Positions 1-8,502 are shown, numbered from the stretch's first letter. The stretch: 64,000 nt of DNA from Barrientosiimonas humi (GCF_006716095.1 NZ_VFOK01000002.1:186001-250000); one strand, 5' to 3'. Notes: a model not told the origin generated them from the letters alone. Made by a program: numbers and translations.

Positions 1-88
1 GGACCAGCAGCTCGCGCAGCCGGGGGTCGGTGCGCTCAGGGTCGAAGCTGTCCTGCACGCGGGCGGTCAGGTCGGAGTCGTCGGTCAC
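1..88 (-). CDS. Intradiol ring-cleavage dioxygenase, N-terminal fragment
   Basis: Only the first 29 codons lie in the window. The gene reads leftward from a GTG at 88, with an AGGAGG ribosome site eight bases upstream. The visible part contains a D-P-R-L-R-E-L-L segment, which I recognise from the N-terminal helical domain of catechol and hydroxyquinol 1,2-dioxygenases. The setting supports this: it is divergent from a GcoA-like aromatic O-demethylase, whose known relative makes catechol from guaiacol and is often linked to catechol dioxygenase. The metal-binding part is outside the window, so the identification rests on a short stretch plus context. Confidence 0.5.
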   Translation of the reverse strand, partial: MTDDSDLTARVQDSFDPERTDPRLRELLV

Positions 89-348
89 GGGTGGAGCCTC
101 CTGCACTGCGGGGTCGGTGCGCCGGCGTCGGGCCAGCACGCCGAACGTACGACCGGCGCGGGTGCCACGCTCGCCGCGCAGCGCGGCGACGCTCCGGATC
201 GCGCGGTCGATGTGACCTCCGGCACAACGCGCGGCGCGATGCGGCCCGCGCCCGCGCATCGCGGATAGCGGGGGCGGCACCGGCGCCGTACGTTGCCGCG
301 ATCTTCGGGCCGAACCTGGCCCGGACCGATCCCACCGCAGGAGCAGCA
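89..348. other. Divergent intergenic region, dioxygenase/P450
   Basis: About 260 bases separate the two divergent starts. The region should hold both promoters and any binding site for the AraC regulator encoded at 2595. I see no clear -35/-10 pair and no convincing long palindrome. Nothing in it looks like a gene. Confidence 0.5.
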
Positions 349-1581
349 ATGGCCGATCTGACCACGACGACGAGCACGCCGTTCTGGCTCGCCGAGATGA
401 GCAGCAGCGAGCTGGAGGAGCAGCTGACCGCCGACCCCTACGGCCTCTACGCCCGGCTGCGGCGCGACCACCCGATCGTGCGCGTCCCGCAGATGGGGGA
501 CGTGTGGTTCGTGACGAGGTACGACGACGTCAAGCAGGTGGGCTCCGACCGCTCCTTCCACGGGGCGTCGGACCTGGCGCACATGACGCTGTTCGAGGAG
601 GGCAACGTGCTGTCGGCCGAGGGGGAGCCGCACCGTGAGCAGCGCGCGTTCATCGACCCGCAGCTGCGCAAGCGCAAGGTGGCGACCTACATCGACGACC
701 TGGTGCGGCCGTACGCCCGGAAGCTGCTGGAGGACCTGCGCCCGGCCGGTCGCGCCGACATCGTCACGGAGTACCTCGAGCCGGTCAGCGTGCGCAGCCT
801 CGGCGACCTGCTCGGGCTGGAGTCGGTCGACAGCCCGACCCTGCAGCGCTGGTTCCACGGGCTGAGCCAGGCGCTGGTCAACAAGTCGATCGACGAGAAC
901 GGTGAGCTGGTCAACAAGGCTGCGTTCGAGCACGCCGAGGGGGTCAAGGAGGAGATCCGGGCGACGGTCGGGCCGATCATCGACCGGGTCACCGCGACGC
1001 CCGACGAGTCGAGCATGTCGCACTGGGTGCACGACGCGACGAACGGCAACCCGCGCACGGCCGACCAGCTGTGGCCGACGCTGTACGTCGTCCTCCTCGG
1101 CGCGATGCAGGAGCCCGGGCACGGGGCGGCCAACACCCTGCTCGGCCTGTTCCAGAACCCCGACCAGCTCGAGCAGGTGCGCGGCGACCGGAGCCTGCTG
1201 CCGCAGGCCATCGAGGAGGGGCTGCGCTGGATCGCGCCGATCGGCATCTTCACCCGGCGCGCGACCGAGCCCACGGTGGTGGCCGGCGAGCCGATCGCCG
1301 TCGGCGACATCGTGTTCTGCTCGATGGGCTCGGCCAACCGCGACGAGTCGCGCTGGACCGACCCCGACCGGTTCGACATCGCCCGCCCCCCGCAGCCGCA
1401 CCTGGCGTTCAGCGCCGGCGCGCACACCTGCGCCGGCAGCCACTTCGGCAAGGCCGTCGAGGAGATCGCCCTGGACGAGCTGTTCGACGCCTTCCCCGAC
1501 CTGCGCCAGGACGAGGAGCAGGCCGAGTCGGTGCAGGGCTGGTTCTTCCGCGCCGTGCGCGGCCTGCCGGTGCGGTGGTGA
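349..1581 (+). CDS. Cytochrome P450, GcoA/CYP255-like aromatic O-demethylase
   Basis: A 410-residue P450. The ATG at 349 follows an AGGAG site and places the N-terminus where GcoA begins. The heme-binding loop F354-SAGAHTC-AG supplies Cys361. The I-helix reads L-G-A-M-Q-E-P-G-H-G (Gln254 to Gly259) instead of the usual acid-threonine pair. That E-P-G-H signature is, from memory, the one in Amycolatopsis GcoA (guaiacol O-demethylase, CYP255A). By the same remembered alignment, Thr302 matches GcoA Thr296, while GcoA Phe169 and Ala295 appear replaced by Leu176 and Phe301, so the substrate may be a different methoxy- or alkyl-aromatic. It overlaps or abuts the reductase gene and lies beside a probable ring-cleavage dioxygenase. 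The family is fairly sure; the substrate is not. Confidence 0.85.
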   Translation: MADLTTTTSTPFWLAEMSSSELEEQLTADPYGLYARLRRDHPIVRVPQMGDVWFVTRYDDVKQVGSDRSFHGASDLAHMTLFEEGNVLSAEGEPHREQRAFIDPQLRKRKVATYIDDLVRPYARKLLEDLRPAGRADIVTEYLEPVSVRSLGDLLGLESVDSPTLQRWFHGLSQALVNKSIDENGELVNKAAFEHAEGVKEEIRATVGPIIDRVTATPDESSMSHWVHDATNGNPRTADQLWPTLYVVLLGAMQEPGHGAANTLLGLFQNPDQLEQVRGDRSLLPQAIEEGLRWIAPIGIFTRRATEPTVVAGEPIAVGDIVFCSMGSANRDESRWTDPDRFDIARPPQPHLAFSAGAHTCAGSHFGKAVEEIALDELFDAFPDLRQDEEQAESVQGWFFRAVRGLPVRW

Positions 1582-1586
1582 CGACG

Positions 1587-2585
1587 ATGACCCAGCTGCT
1601 GAGCGAGAAGACCGAGATGACGACCCAGACGACCGACGCCCCCGAGCAGACCCTGCAGCTGGAGATCGTGGCGGTCGACAGGCTCACCGACGACGTGGTG
1701 CAGCTGCGGCTGCGGGCCGCCGACGGGTCGCCGCTGCCGGCCTGGTCGCCGGGTGCCCACCTCGACCTCGTGCTCGAGGGGGTCGGGCCGCGGCAGTACT
1801 CCCTGTGCTCCGACCCGAGCGAGCCGGGGGAGTGGCGGGTCGCGGTGCTGCGCGAGCCCGACGGGAGAGGCGGGTCGGCGTACGTCCACGACCGGCTCGT
1901 CCCCGGACAGTCGGTGACCGTGCAGGGCCCCCGCAACCACTTCCGGCTCGTCGAGGCGCCGCACTACACGTTCGTCGCGGGCGGCATCGGCATCACGCCG
2001 CTGCTGCCGATGATCCGCCACGCCGAGCGTGCCGGGGTGCCGTGGCGCCTGCACTACGGCGGGCGCACCCGGGCGACGATGGCGTACGTCGACGAGCTGG
2101 TCGAGCGCTACGGCGACCGAATCTCGTTGTGCCCCCAGGAGACTCACGGTCTGCTCGATCTCGCCGGCATCCTCGCCGACGCGCCGGAGGGGTCCCGGGT
2201 CTACTGCTGCGGGCCGGAGCCGCTGCTGGCCGCGCTGGAGGGGGCGTGCGCCGAGCGCGAGCTGCCCACGCCGCACGTCGAGCGGTTCGCACCGAAGGAC
2301 CTCGGCGAGACGCACGACGTCGACTTCGAGGTCGAGCTGGAGAGCACGGGCGAGGTCGTCGCCGTCCCGGCCGGCTGCTCGGTGCTGGAGGCGCTGCGCC
2401 AGCACGGGCTGGACGTGCCGTCGTCGTGCCAGGAGGGCACGTGCGGCACCTGCGAGACAGGAGTGCTCGCCGGCACCGTGGACCACCGGGACAGCCTGCT
2501 CACGGAGCAGGAGCAGGAGGCGATGGACACGATGTTCATCTGCGTCTCGCGCAGCGCCGGCGAACGCCTGACGCTCGAGCTGTGA
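1587..2585 (+). CDS. Phthalate dioxygenase reductase-type flavin/2Fe-2S reductase
   Basis: A 332-residue electron-transfer protein with domains in this order: flavin-binding domain (R-Q-Y-S-L near residue 68), NAD(P)H domain (G-G-I-G-I-T-P and C-C-G-P-E-P), then a C-terminal plant-type 2Fe-2S ferredoxin with cysteines in C-Q-E-G-T-C-G-T-C and a last Cys in F-I-C-V. This is the VanB/phthalate dioxygenase reductase layout. It probably passes electrons from NADH to the P450 just upstream. The start is uncertain: GTG 1578 overlaps the P450 stop, ATG 1587 is used here, and ATG 1617 lies closest to the conserved domain. GcoB, the known partner of GcoA, carries its iron-sulfur domain at the N-terminus, so the pairing here is unusual. 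Confidence 0.85.
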   Translation: MTQLLSEKTEMTTQTTDAPEQTLQLEIVAVDRLTDDVVQLRLRAADGSPLPAWSPGAHLDLVLEGVGPRQYSLCSDPSEPGEWRVAVLREPDGRGGSAYVHDRLVPGQSVTVQGPRNHFRLVEAPHYTFVAGGIGITPLLPMIRHAERAGVPWRLHYGGRTRATMAYVDELVERYGDRISLCPQETHGLLDLAGILADAPEGSRVYCCGPEPLLAALEGACAERELPTPHVERFAPKDLGETHDVDFEVELESTGEVVAVPAGCSVLEALRQHGLDVPSSCQEGTCGTCETGVLAGTVDHRDSLLTEQEQEAMDTMFICVSRSAGERLTLEL

Positions 2586-2594
2586 GTCCTTAGC

Positions 2595-3569
2595 ATGGCG
2601 CCCATCGAGCCGCTGCCCCTCTCGCGCCACCTCCTGAGCCGGACCACCGACCTGGAGGAGTTCGGGGAGCGGCTCAACGCGGTCTACTACCCCGCGCGGC
2701 TGCGGGTGCGCGGCCGGCACGGCGGGCCGGCGGTGCTGCACGCGGTGCACGGTCCCGACCTGACCGCGGGCTACGTGCAGCCCGGGCGCGACGTGCAGGT
2801 GATCCCGGTGCGGGAGTCGACCACGGCCTTCCACATCAACTTCGCCCACCGCGGGCGGCTGCTCGCGACCACCGGCGACCTGGTCGTGCCCGTGGAGGGC
2901 ACGGTCGCGTCGGTGCACAACCCGGGCAGCGAGCACGCGCTGCACCACTGGGAGCCGATGACCGGGGTCGTGGGCGTGAAGCTGTCGCAGCGCGTCGTCG
3001 AGGAGGAGCTGGAGAAGCTGCTGGGGGTGCCGCTCGAGGCGCCGCTGCGGTTCGAGCCGGTGCTCGACCTGGACAGCGCGGCCGGCCGCGGCTGGCTGGC
3101 GCTGGTGCGGCTCATCCTCACCGAGCTGGACGACCCGGCGGTGCTGCGCGACGAGCGCATCCGCGACCACTACGTGCGGACCCTCGCCGTCACGACGCTG
3201 ACCGTGCAGCCGCAGAACTACAGCGAGGCGCTGCGGACGGGCGGCAGCCCCGCGATGCCGCGCACGCTGCGCCGGGCGGTCGACCACATCGAGCAGCACT
3301 TCGCGTCGCCGCTCACCGTGGGCGACGTCGCGGCGGCGGGCGGCACCAGCGTGCGGCGGTTGCAGGAGGTCTTTCGTGAGCGCTTCGAGGTCACGCCCAT
3401 GACCTATCTGCGCAACGTGCGCCTCGACCACGCCCGCGAGCTGCTGCGCGGCGGCCAGACCGAGGTCACCGAGGCCGCGCGGGCCAGCGGCCTGTCGCAC
3501 CTGGGCCGGTTCGCCGCGGCCTATCAGGAGCGGTTCGGCGAGCTGCCGTCGCAGACCCGCCGCGGCTGA
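2595..3569 (+). CDS. AraC-family transcriptional regulator
   Basis: A 324-residue protein. Roughly residues 30-200 form an AraC-binding-like N-terminal ligand domain; the last 100 carry the double helix-turn-helix, with the A-R-E-L-L-R and S-G-L-S-H-L-G-R-F segments typical of the family. It starts nine bases after the reductase stop and is probably cotranscribed with the P450 pair. By position it most likely activates the O-demethylation genes in response to an aromatic substrate, as AraC-type regulators do at other aromatic loci. The ligand is not visible from sequence. Confidence 0.85.
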   Translation: MAPIEPLPLSRHLLSRTTDLEEFGERLNAVYYPARLRVRGRHGGPAVLHAVHGPDLTAGYVQPGRDVQVIPVRESTTAFHINFAHRGRLLATTGDLVVPVEGTVASVHNPGSEHALHHWEPMTGVVGVKLSQRVVEEELEKLLGVPLEAPLRFEPVLDLDSAAGRGWLALVRLILTELDDPAVLRDERIRDHYVRTLAVTTLTVQPQNYSEALRTGGSPAMPRTLRRAVDHIEQHFASPLTVGDVAAAGGTSVRRLQEVFRERFEVTPMTYLRNVRLDHARELLRGGQTEVTEAARASGLSHLGRFAAAYQERFGELPSQTRRG

Positions 3570-3602
3570 CCGCGGCCCGGGTGGACACCCACCCGGAGAA
3601 CG

Positions 3603-3633
3603 ACGAAGCCCCGGGCGGAACCCGGGGCTTCGT
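3603..3633. terminator. Bidirectional hairpin terminator between AraC gene and tRNA-Ser
   Basis: Thirteen perfectly complementary bases (3603-3615 and 3621-3633) enclose a five-base loop. There is no U-tract. It lies downstream of the AraC gene on the plus strand and of tRNA-Ser on the minus strand, so it can serve both. Confidence 0.75.
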
Positions 3634-3638
3634 GCTGG

Positions 3639-3725
3639 CGGTGGCGGAGGGATTTGAACCCTCGGTGGACTTGCGCCCACAAACGCTTTCGAGGCGTTCT
3701 CCTTAGGCCGCTCGGACACGCCACC
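3639..3725 (-). tRNA. tRNA-Ser(CGA)
   Basis: An 87-base tRNA with a long variable arm. The acceptor stem GGTGGCG pairs with CGCCACC. The anticodon stem AACGC/GCGTT holds a loop with anticodon CGA, reading UCG. The T-arm GGTTCAAATCC is intact. CCA is not encoded. Confidence 0.95.
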
Positions 3726-3794
3726 GCCGAAGAGAGTACCTGAGGTGGGGCTGTGCGCCGAATCGGCTGCTCGGGGTGTCGCCGCGGTGGGGCG

Positions 3795-5088
3795 TCAGGC
3801 GGGGCGCGGGTCGGCGCGCACGAGCGTCTCGGCGGTGATCTCGCCGATCGACGTCACGCCCGAGAGCGCCATCGTGAGGTCGAGCTCGGCGCGGAACCCC
3901 TCCAGCACCTGCCGTACGCCTTCCGCACCTCCCAGCGCCAGGCCGTACACCCACGGCCGGCCGATGCACACCGCGTCGGCCCCGAGCGCCAAGGCCTTGA
4001 AAGCGTCTGCGGCGCAACGGATCCCGCTGTCGAACAGCACGGTGGTGCGGCCGCCGACGCGCTCGACGACAGCCGGCAGGGCGTCGAGCGACCCGACCGC
4101 GCCGTCGACCTGGCGACCGCCGTGGTTGGACACGATCACCCCGGCCGCGCCGGCCCCGACCGCGAGCTCGGCGTCGTCGGGGTGCTGGATCCCCTTGACC
4201 AGCACCGGGAGCGACGTGCGTGACGTCAGCCACTGCAGGTTCTCCCAGGTGAGGTCCTGCCGCGAGAACAGGTCGAGGAAGGTCTCGACGGCGACCCGCG
4301 GCTCCAGCGAGCGCAGGTTGTCGACGGTGCGTCCGGGGTAGGTCCGCGACAGTGTGGCCAGCGAGCGCACGGCACCCGGCCGGGGCCGCGGCAGCGGCTC
4401 GCCCGGTTCGGCCGGTGGGTTCGCGACCCGCTCGGCCACCCGCTCGCGGAAGACCGGGTCGGCGGTGTACTGCGCGATCCCCATGCCGCGCGCGAACGGC
4501 AGGTAGCCGAGGTCGAGGTCCTGCGTGCGCCAGCCGAGCAGCGTGGTGTCGAGCGTCACGACGATCGCCGAGCACCCGGCTCGCTCGGCCCGCCGCACGA
4601 AGCTCTCGACCAGCGCGTCGTCGCTGGACCAGTACAGCTGGAACCACCGCTCGTGGTCGCCCAGCTCCGCCGCGATCTGCTCGGTGCTGGCCGACCTGCG
4701 TCGAGACGATCATCGGCACCCCGGCGTCGCGGGCCCCGCGCGCGACGGCGAGGTCGTGCTCGCCGTGCACCATCTCGGCCACGCCGATGGGGCAGGTGAG
4801 GAAGGGTGACGGCAGCCGGCGCCCGAACAGCTCCACCGACTGGTCGCGCTCCCGGGTGTCGCGCATCATCCGCGGCACGATGCGCCACCGGTCGAACGCA
4901 GCCCGGTTCGCGCGCATGGTGTCGCCGTTGCCCGCGCCGCCGTCGACGTACGCCCTCGCGGTGGTGCTCATCGCCCGAACCGCCTTCTCCCGCAAGCGAT
5001 CCGGGCTGAACGGGACGCCCGGTCGGTGCCCGAGGACCCCGCGCCGGTAGATGCGCGACTGCGCGTTGCGGCCGATGGATTCGCTCAT
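3795..5088 (-). pseudogene. FMN-dependent alpha-hydroxy acid oxidase (lactate 2-monooxygenase-like), frameshifted
   Basis: The two halves are in different frames. The N-terminal part (start ATG at 5088, alternative 5097) reads to the segment V-P-M-I-V-S-T-Q. The rest continues one frame over to the stop at 3795. Removing one base near 4690-4696 restores a continuous protein of about 430 residues through V-A-S-T-E-Q-I-A. The family features are all present: the V-L-V-K-G lysine, the catalytic histidine in S-N-H-G-G-R-Q, the D-S-G-I-R arginine and the G-A-D-A-V...G-R-P flavin-phosphate loop. It would oxidise lactate or a similar 2-hydroxy acid using FMN. Everything outside the shift is intact, so this may be a sequencing error or a very recent mutation. 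Confidence 0.75.
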
Positions 5089-5128
5089 GCCGGCCATCCA
5101 ACCGGACCGGCGGCGGGGATGGGTGGGG

Positions 5129-6019
5129 CTAGCGAATCCGCTTGGCGATCAACGGATCCGGCTCGCCCAGGTCGGGGTGCAGGATCCGCGCGAGGGCCTC
5201 GACGCCGTCGGCGAGGCGCGGCCCGGGGCGGGCGAACGAGGCGTTGGCGTCGACCGCCCAGACCGGCACGTCGGGCGGCAGGTCGTCACCGGACAGCAGC
5301 TCGTCGGTGAGAGCGCTGGCCCGCGGCAGGTCGAACCCGCACGGGGCGACGACGATCGCCTCGGGCTCCGCCGCGGCCACGCTGCGCCAGCTGGTCGGGC
5401 GCGACCGGGCGCCCGCCTCGCCGAGCACGCTGCGCCCGCCCGCGACCGCGACCATCTCGGGCACCCAGTGGCCGGGGGCGTACGGCGGCTCGGTCCACTC
5501 CAGCACCATGCAGCCCGGCCGGCGCCGGCCCGCCACCGACTCGGCGACGGCGGCGGTGCGGGTGCGCAGCGCGGCGGTGAGCCGCTCGCCCTCGGAGCGC
5601 CGCCCCGCGGCGGCGGCGATGGTCGTCACCGACTCCCACACCTCGTCGAGGCGGTGCGGGTCGGCGGTCAGCACGTCGGCGGTGCAGCCGAGGAAGTCGA
5701 GCGCGTCGTGCACCTCCTCGACGTCGACCGCGCACACCGCGCACAGGTCCTGGGTGACCACCAGGTCGGCGGCGAGGCCGCGCAGCGCGGACCGGTCGAG
5801 GCGGTAGATGTCCTCACCGGCTCCGATGAGCCGGCGCACGGCCGCGTCGATCTCGGCCGGCGTGAGCCCCTCGGGCAGCGCGGAGGTGGACACGATGCGC
5901 GCGGCCTCGCGGGCGTGCGGCGGGCTGTCGCACTCGAAGGTCACGCCGACGACCTGCTCCCCGGCGCCGACGGCGTGCAGGATCTCGGTGGCCGAGGGGA
6001 GCAGGGAGACGATGCGCAT
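5129..6019 (-). CDS. Periplasmic-binding-protein-fold cobalamin-type ligand-binding protein without signal peptide
   Basis: A 296-residue member of the BtuF/FepB fold group, beginning M-R-I-V-S-L-L-P-S-A-T-E-I-L, the standard N-terminal strand of class III solute-binding proteins. Conserved features include T-Q-D-L-C-A-V-C and W-V-P-E-M-V...G-G. No hydrophobic leader or lipobox precedes the domain and no ABC permease or ATPase is adjacent, so it probably works in the cytoplasm or binds a corrinoid or metal ligand outside an import system. Its ATG overlaps the upstream stop by one base (TGATG), implying translational coupling to the LytR_C gene. Confidence 0.7.
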   Translation of the reverse strand: MRIVSLLPSATEILHAVGAGEQVVGVTFECDSPPHAREAARIVSTSALPEGLTPAEIDAAVRRLIGAGEDIYRLDRSALRGLAADLVVTQDLCAVCAVDVEEVHDALDFLGCTADVLTADPHRLDEVWESVTTIAAAAGRRSEGERLTAALRTRTAAVAESVAGRRRPGCMVLEWTEPPYAPGHWVPEMVAVAGGRSVLGEAGARSRPTSWRSVAAAEPEAIVVAPCGFDLPRASALTDELLSGDDLPPDVPVWAVDANASFARPGPRLADGVEALARILHPDLGEPDPLIAKRIR

Positions 6020-6546
6020 CAGCAGCTCGCGCTGGGGGTCGGGGTCGCCGAGCGGCTCGGCACGGTCGGGAACTGCTCGCCGATCGCGACGTCGACGCTG
6101 GTGCCGGTGCGCCCGTCCTGGGTCATCGTCGCGCCGGGCAGCAGCGGCTTGAGGAACCGCTCGGCGTACGCCTGGCCGGCCGTGCCGTACCGGATCTCGC
6201 CGACGCCGGACAGCTTCTTCTTGTACGGGTCGTTGCCGACGGCGCCGACCGTGAAGTCGCGCGACTTCAGCGCGTCGGAGAAGTTGTCGGCCTCGCCCGA
6301 GCGGGTCGAGGAGTTGTAGACGTTGACGGTGAACCGCGACTCCGGCGGGGTCGTCGTCGGCGACGGGGTGCAGGTGGGGCTCGCCTCGGTGCTGCCGCCG
6401 CCGGCCATGCCGGTCCAGTAGGCGAGGGCGTACGCGAAGCCGCCCAGCACCAGCAGCGCCGCGACGATCAGCACCGTCACCGAGCGCCGCCGGCGACGCC
6501 GCCGCGCCCGCTCCAGCCCCGACATCGGGGGACGTCCGTGGCTCAC
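6019..6546 (-). CDS. Membrane-anchored LytR_C-domain protein
   Basis: 175 residues from a GTG at 6546 that overlaps the previous stop as GTGA; ATG 6525 is the alternative start. An Arg-rich N-terminus is followed by one membrane helix (V-T-V-L-I-V-A-A-L-L), a Thr/Pro/Ser linker, and a LytR C-terminal domain (V-N-V-Y-N-S-S-T-R-S-G through T-D/S-V-D-V-A-I-G). The domain faces outside and is usually fused to or found near cell-wall LytR-CpsA-Psr enzymes; its own function is unknown. A paralogue with two such domains lies at 9086. Confidence 0.8.
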   Translation of the reverse strand: MSHGRPPMSGLERARRRRRRRSVTVLIVAALLVLGGFAYALAYWTGMAGGGSTEASPTCTPSPTTTPPESRFTVNVYNSSTRSGEADNFSDALKSRDFTVGAVGNDPYKKKLSGVGEIRYGTAGQAYAERFLKPLLPGATMTQDGRTGTSVDVAIGEQFPTVPSRSATPTPSASC

Positions 6547-6836
6547 AGCGCCAGCACCCGTGCGTGGATGACCGGCCGCTGCTCCAGGGCCGCGCGCAGC
6601 GCGCGGTGCAGACCGTCCTCGAGGTAGAGGTCGCCCTGCCACTCCACGACGTGGGCGAACAGGTCGCCGAAGAAGGTGGAGTCCTCGTCGAGCACCCGGT
6701 CCAGGTCGAGGGTGCGCTTGGTCGTGATCAGCTCGTCCAGGCGGACCATCCGCGGCGCGACGGGGCTCCAGTCGCGCGGGGTCGTTCGACCGTGGTCGGG
6801 GTACGGGCGCCCCTCGCCGACAGCCTTGAAGATCAC
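6543..6836 (-). CDS. Conserved actinobacterial ParB-N-like protein
   Basis: 97 residues from GTG 6836; GTG 6869 would add eleven. The core (G-E-G-R-P-Y-P-D-H-G-R-T-T, V-R-L-D-E-L, T-K-R-T-L-D-L-D, E-D-G-L-H-R-A-L-R-A) resembles the small ParB/Srx N-terminal fold and is widely kept in actinobacteria as a protein of unknown function. A TACAGT box ends seven bases before GTG 6836, supporting that start as a leaderless one. It heads a three-gene operon with the LytR_C and BtuF-like genes and is divergent from the HerA-like gene. Confidence 0.7.
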   Translation of the reverse strand: MIFKAVGEGRPYPDHGRTTPRDWSPVAPRMVRLDELITTKRTLDLDRVLDEDSTFFGDLFAHVVEWQGDLYLEDGLHRALRAALEQRPVIHARVLAL

Positions 6837-6843
6837 GGCGGCC

Positions 6844-6849
6844 ACTGTA
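6844..6849 (-). promoter_or_regulatory. -10 box, leaderless start of ParB-like operon
   Basis: TACAGT lies seven bases before GTG 6836. No recognisable -35 box. Confidence 0.55.
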
Positions 6850-6894
6850 GTTGGCGCTCCCGTGCGCACGCCCCGTGCCGCGCGCAGTGGCGGC

Positions 6895-6900
6895 TATCGT
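6895..6900 (+). promoter_or_regulatory. -10 box, leaderless start of HerA-like gene
   Basis: TATCGT lies six bases before GTG 6907. No ribosome site is present between the two. Confidence 0.6.
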
Positions 6901-6906
6901 CGCCCT

Positions 6907-8502
6907 GTGACCGACGCGAGCAGCCAACTCGAGCAGATCAAGACCGGCTACACGTTCGAGGGCGGTGCGCTGACCCTCGGAGCGGCGGTCGTCGACGGGA
7001 CGGCCGACGCCAGCGCGCAGGTACGCCTGCCGCTGGCCTCGATGAACCGGCACGGCCTGGTGGCCGGCGCCACCGGCACCGGCAAGACCAAGACGCTCCA
7101 GCTCATGGCCGAGCAGCTCGCCGGGCAGGGCGTGCCGGTCTTCCTCGCCGACATCAAGGGCGACCTCTCGGGCCTGGCCACGGCCGGGGAGGGCAACGAC
7201 AAGGTCTCGGCCCGCGCGAAGGAGGTCGGGCAGGACTGGGCGCCGACGGCGTACCCCGTGGAGTTCTTGTCGCTCGGCGGCCAGGGCAAGGGCGTCCCGA
7301 TCCGGGCGACCATCACCTCCTTCGGCCCCACGCTGCTGAGCAAGGTGCTCGGCCTCAACGCCACCCAGGAGTCCAGCCTCGGCCTGGTGTTCCACTACGC
7401 CGACAAGAACGGCCTGGCGCTGCTGGACCTGAAGGACCTGCGCGCCGTCGTGCAGTTCCTCACCTCCGACGAGGGCAAGGCCGACCTGAAGGCCCTCGGC
7501 GGCCTGTCCAGCGCGACCGCCGGCGTGATCCTGCGCCAGCTCATCGCGTTCGCCGACCAGGGCGCCGACGCGTTCTTCGGCGAGCCGGAGTTCGACACCG
7601 CCGACCTGCTGCGCACCGGGCCCGACGGCAAGGGCGTGATCTCCTGCCTGGAGCTGCCGGCGGTCAAGGACAAGCCGCAGCTGTTCTCCACCTTCCTCAT
7701 GTGGCTGCTCGCCGACCTGTTCGACGACCTGCCCGAGGTCGGCGACCCCGAGAAGCCCAAGCTGGTGTTCTTCTTCGACGAGGCGCACCTGCTGTTCAAG
7801 GACGCCTCCAAGCCGTTCCTGGACTCCATCGAGCAGACCGTGCGGCTCATCCGCTCCAAGGGCGTCGGCGTCTTCTTCGTCACCCAGACGCCCAAGGACG
7901 TGCCCGAGGGGGTGCTGGCCCAGCTCGGCAACCGGGTGCAGCACGCGCTGCGCGCGTTCACCCCCGACGACGCCAAGGCGCTCAAGGCGACCGTGCGCAC
8001 CTACCCCACGACGGCGTACGACCTCGAGAAGCTGCTCACCGAGCTCGGCACCGGCGAGGCCGTGGTCACCGTCCTGTCCGAGGAGGGTGCGCCCACCCCG
8101 GTCGCGTGGACGCGGATGATCGCGCCGCAGTCGCTCATGGCGCCCTCGCCCGAGGCGACGGTCGACGCGGCGATCGCCGCCTCGCCGCTCGCGCCGAAGT
8201 ACGCGCAGCCGCTGGACCGTGAGTCGGCGTACGAGAAGCTCGCCGGCAAGCTCGGTGGCGCAGCGGGGCAGGGGGCGCAGGCCGGGCAGCAGGCGGCGCC
8301 GGCGGACGGTGCGCCGGCGGGGCAGGGCGCGCCGGCCCCGGCCGGGCAGCCGCCCGCCGAGCCGGCCAAGGCGGACGACCCGGGCCTGGTCGAGCAGGTG
8401 GTGAAGTCCAGCGCGTTCCGCTCGGCGCTGCGCTCGGCCGGCACCGTCATCGGCCGCGAGATCACCCGCAGCATCTTCGGCACCGCGAAGCGCCGCCGCT
8501 GA
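6907..8502 (+). CDS. HerA/DUF853-family ATPase
   Basis: A 531-residue P-loop ATPase. Walker A is G54-A-T-G-T-G-K-T61; the Walker B strand ends in D291-E-A-H. The rest matches the DUF853 (YjgR) branch of HerA/FtsK-like helicases, including V-F-F-V-T-Q-T-P-K-D-V and an F-T-P-D-D arginine-finger region. An Ala/Pro/Gly-rich linker (about 440-490) precedes a conserved C-terminal helix with R-S-I-F-G-T-A-K-R-R. It probably pumps or remodels DNA or a nucleoprotein, but this branch has no settled role. The GTG start fits a leaderless transcript. No NurA-type nuclease is adjacent. Confidence 0.85.
   Translation: MTDASSQLEQIKTGYTFEGGALTLGAAVVDGTADASAQVRLPLASMNRHGLVAGATGTGKTKTLQLMAEQLAGQGVPVFLADIKGDLSGLATAGEGNDKVSARAKEVGQDWAPTAYPVEFLSLGGQGKGVPIRATITSFGPTLLSKVLGLNATQESSLGLVFHYADKNGLALLDLKDLRAVVQFLTSDEGKADLKALGGLSSATAGVILRQLIAFADQGADAFFGEPEFDTADLLRTGPDGKGVISCLELPAVKDKPQLFSTFLMWLLADLFDDLPEVGDPEKPKLVFFFDEAHLLFKDASKPFLDSIEQTVRLIRSKGVGVFFVTQTPKDVPEGVLAQLGNRVQHALRAFTPDDAKALKATVRTYPTTAYDLEKLLTELGTGEAVVTVLSEEGAPTPVAWTRMIAPQSLMAPSPEATVDAAIAASPLAPKYAQPLDRESAYEKLAGKLGGAAGQGAQAGQQAAPADGAPAGQGAPAPAGQPPAEPAKADDPGLVEQVVKSSAFRSALRSAGTVIGREITRSIFGTAKRRR

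Noticed and set aside
1587-2585. Calling the reductase GcoB
   Set aside because: The iron-sulfur domain is at the C-terminus, opposite to GcoB, so only the general phthalate-dioxygenase-reductase class is supported.
687-3719. Open frame of about 1010 codons on the minus strand across the P450 region
   Set aside because: It is an antisense shadow of three well-supported plus-strand genes, lacks any domain, and arises from high GC in the third codon position.
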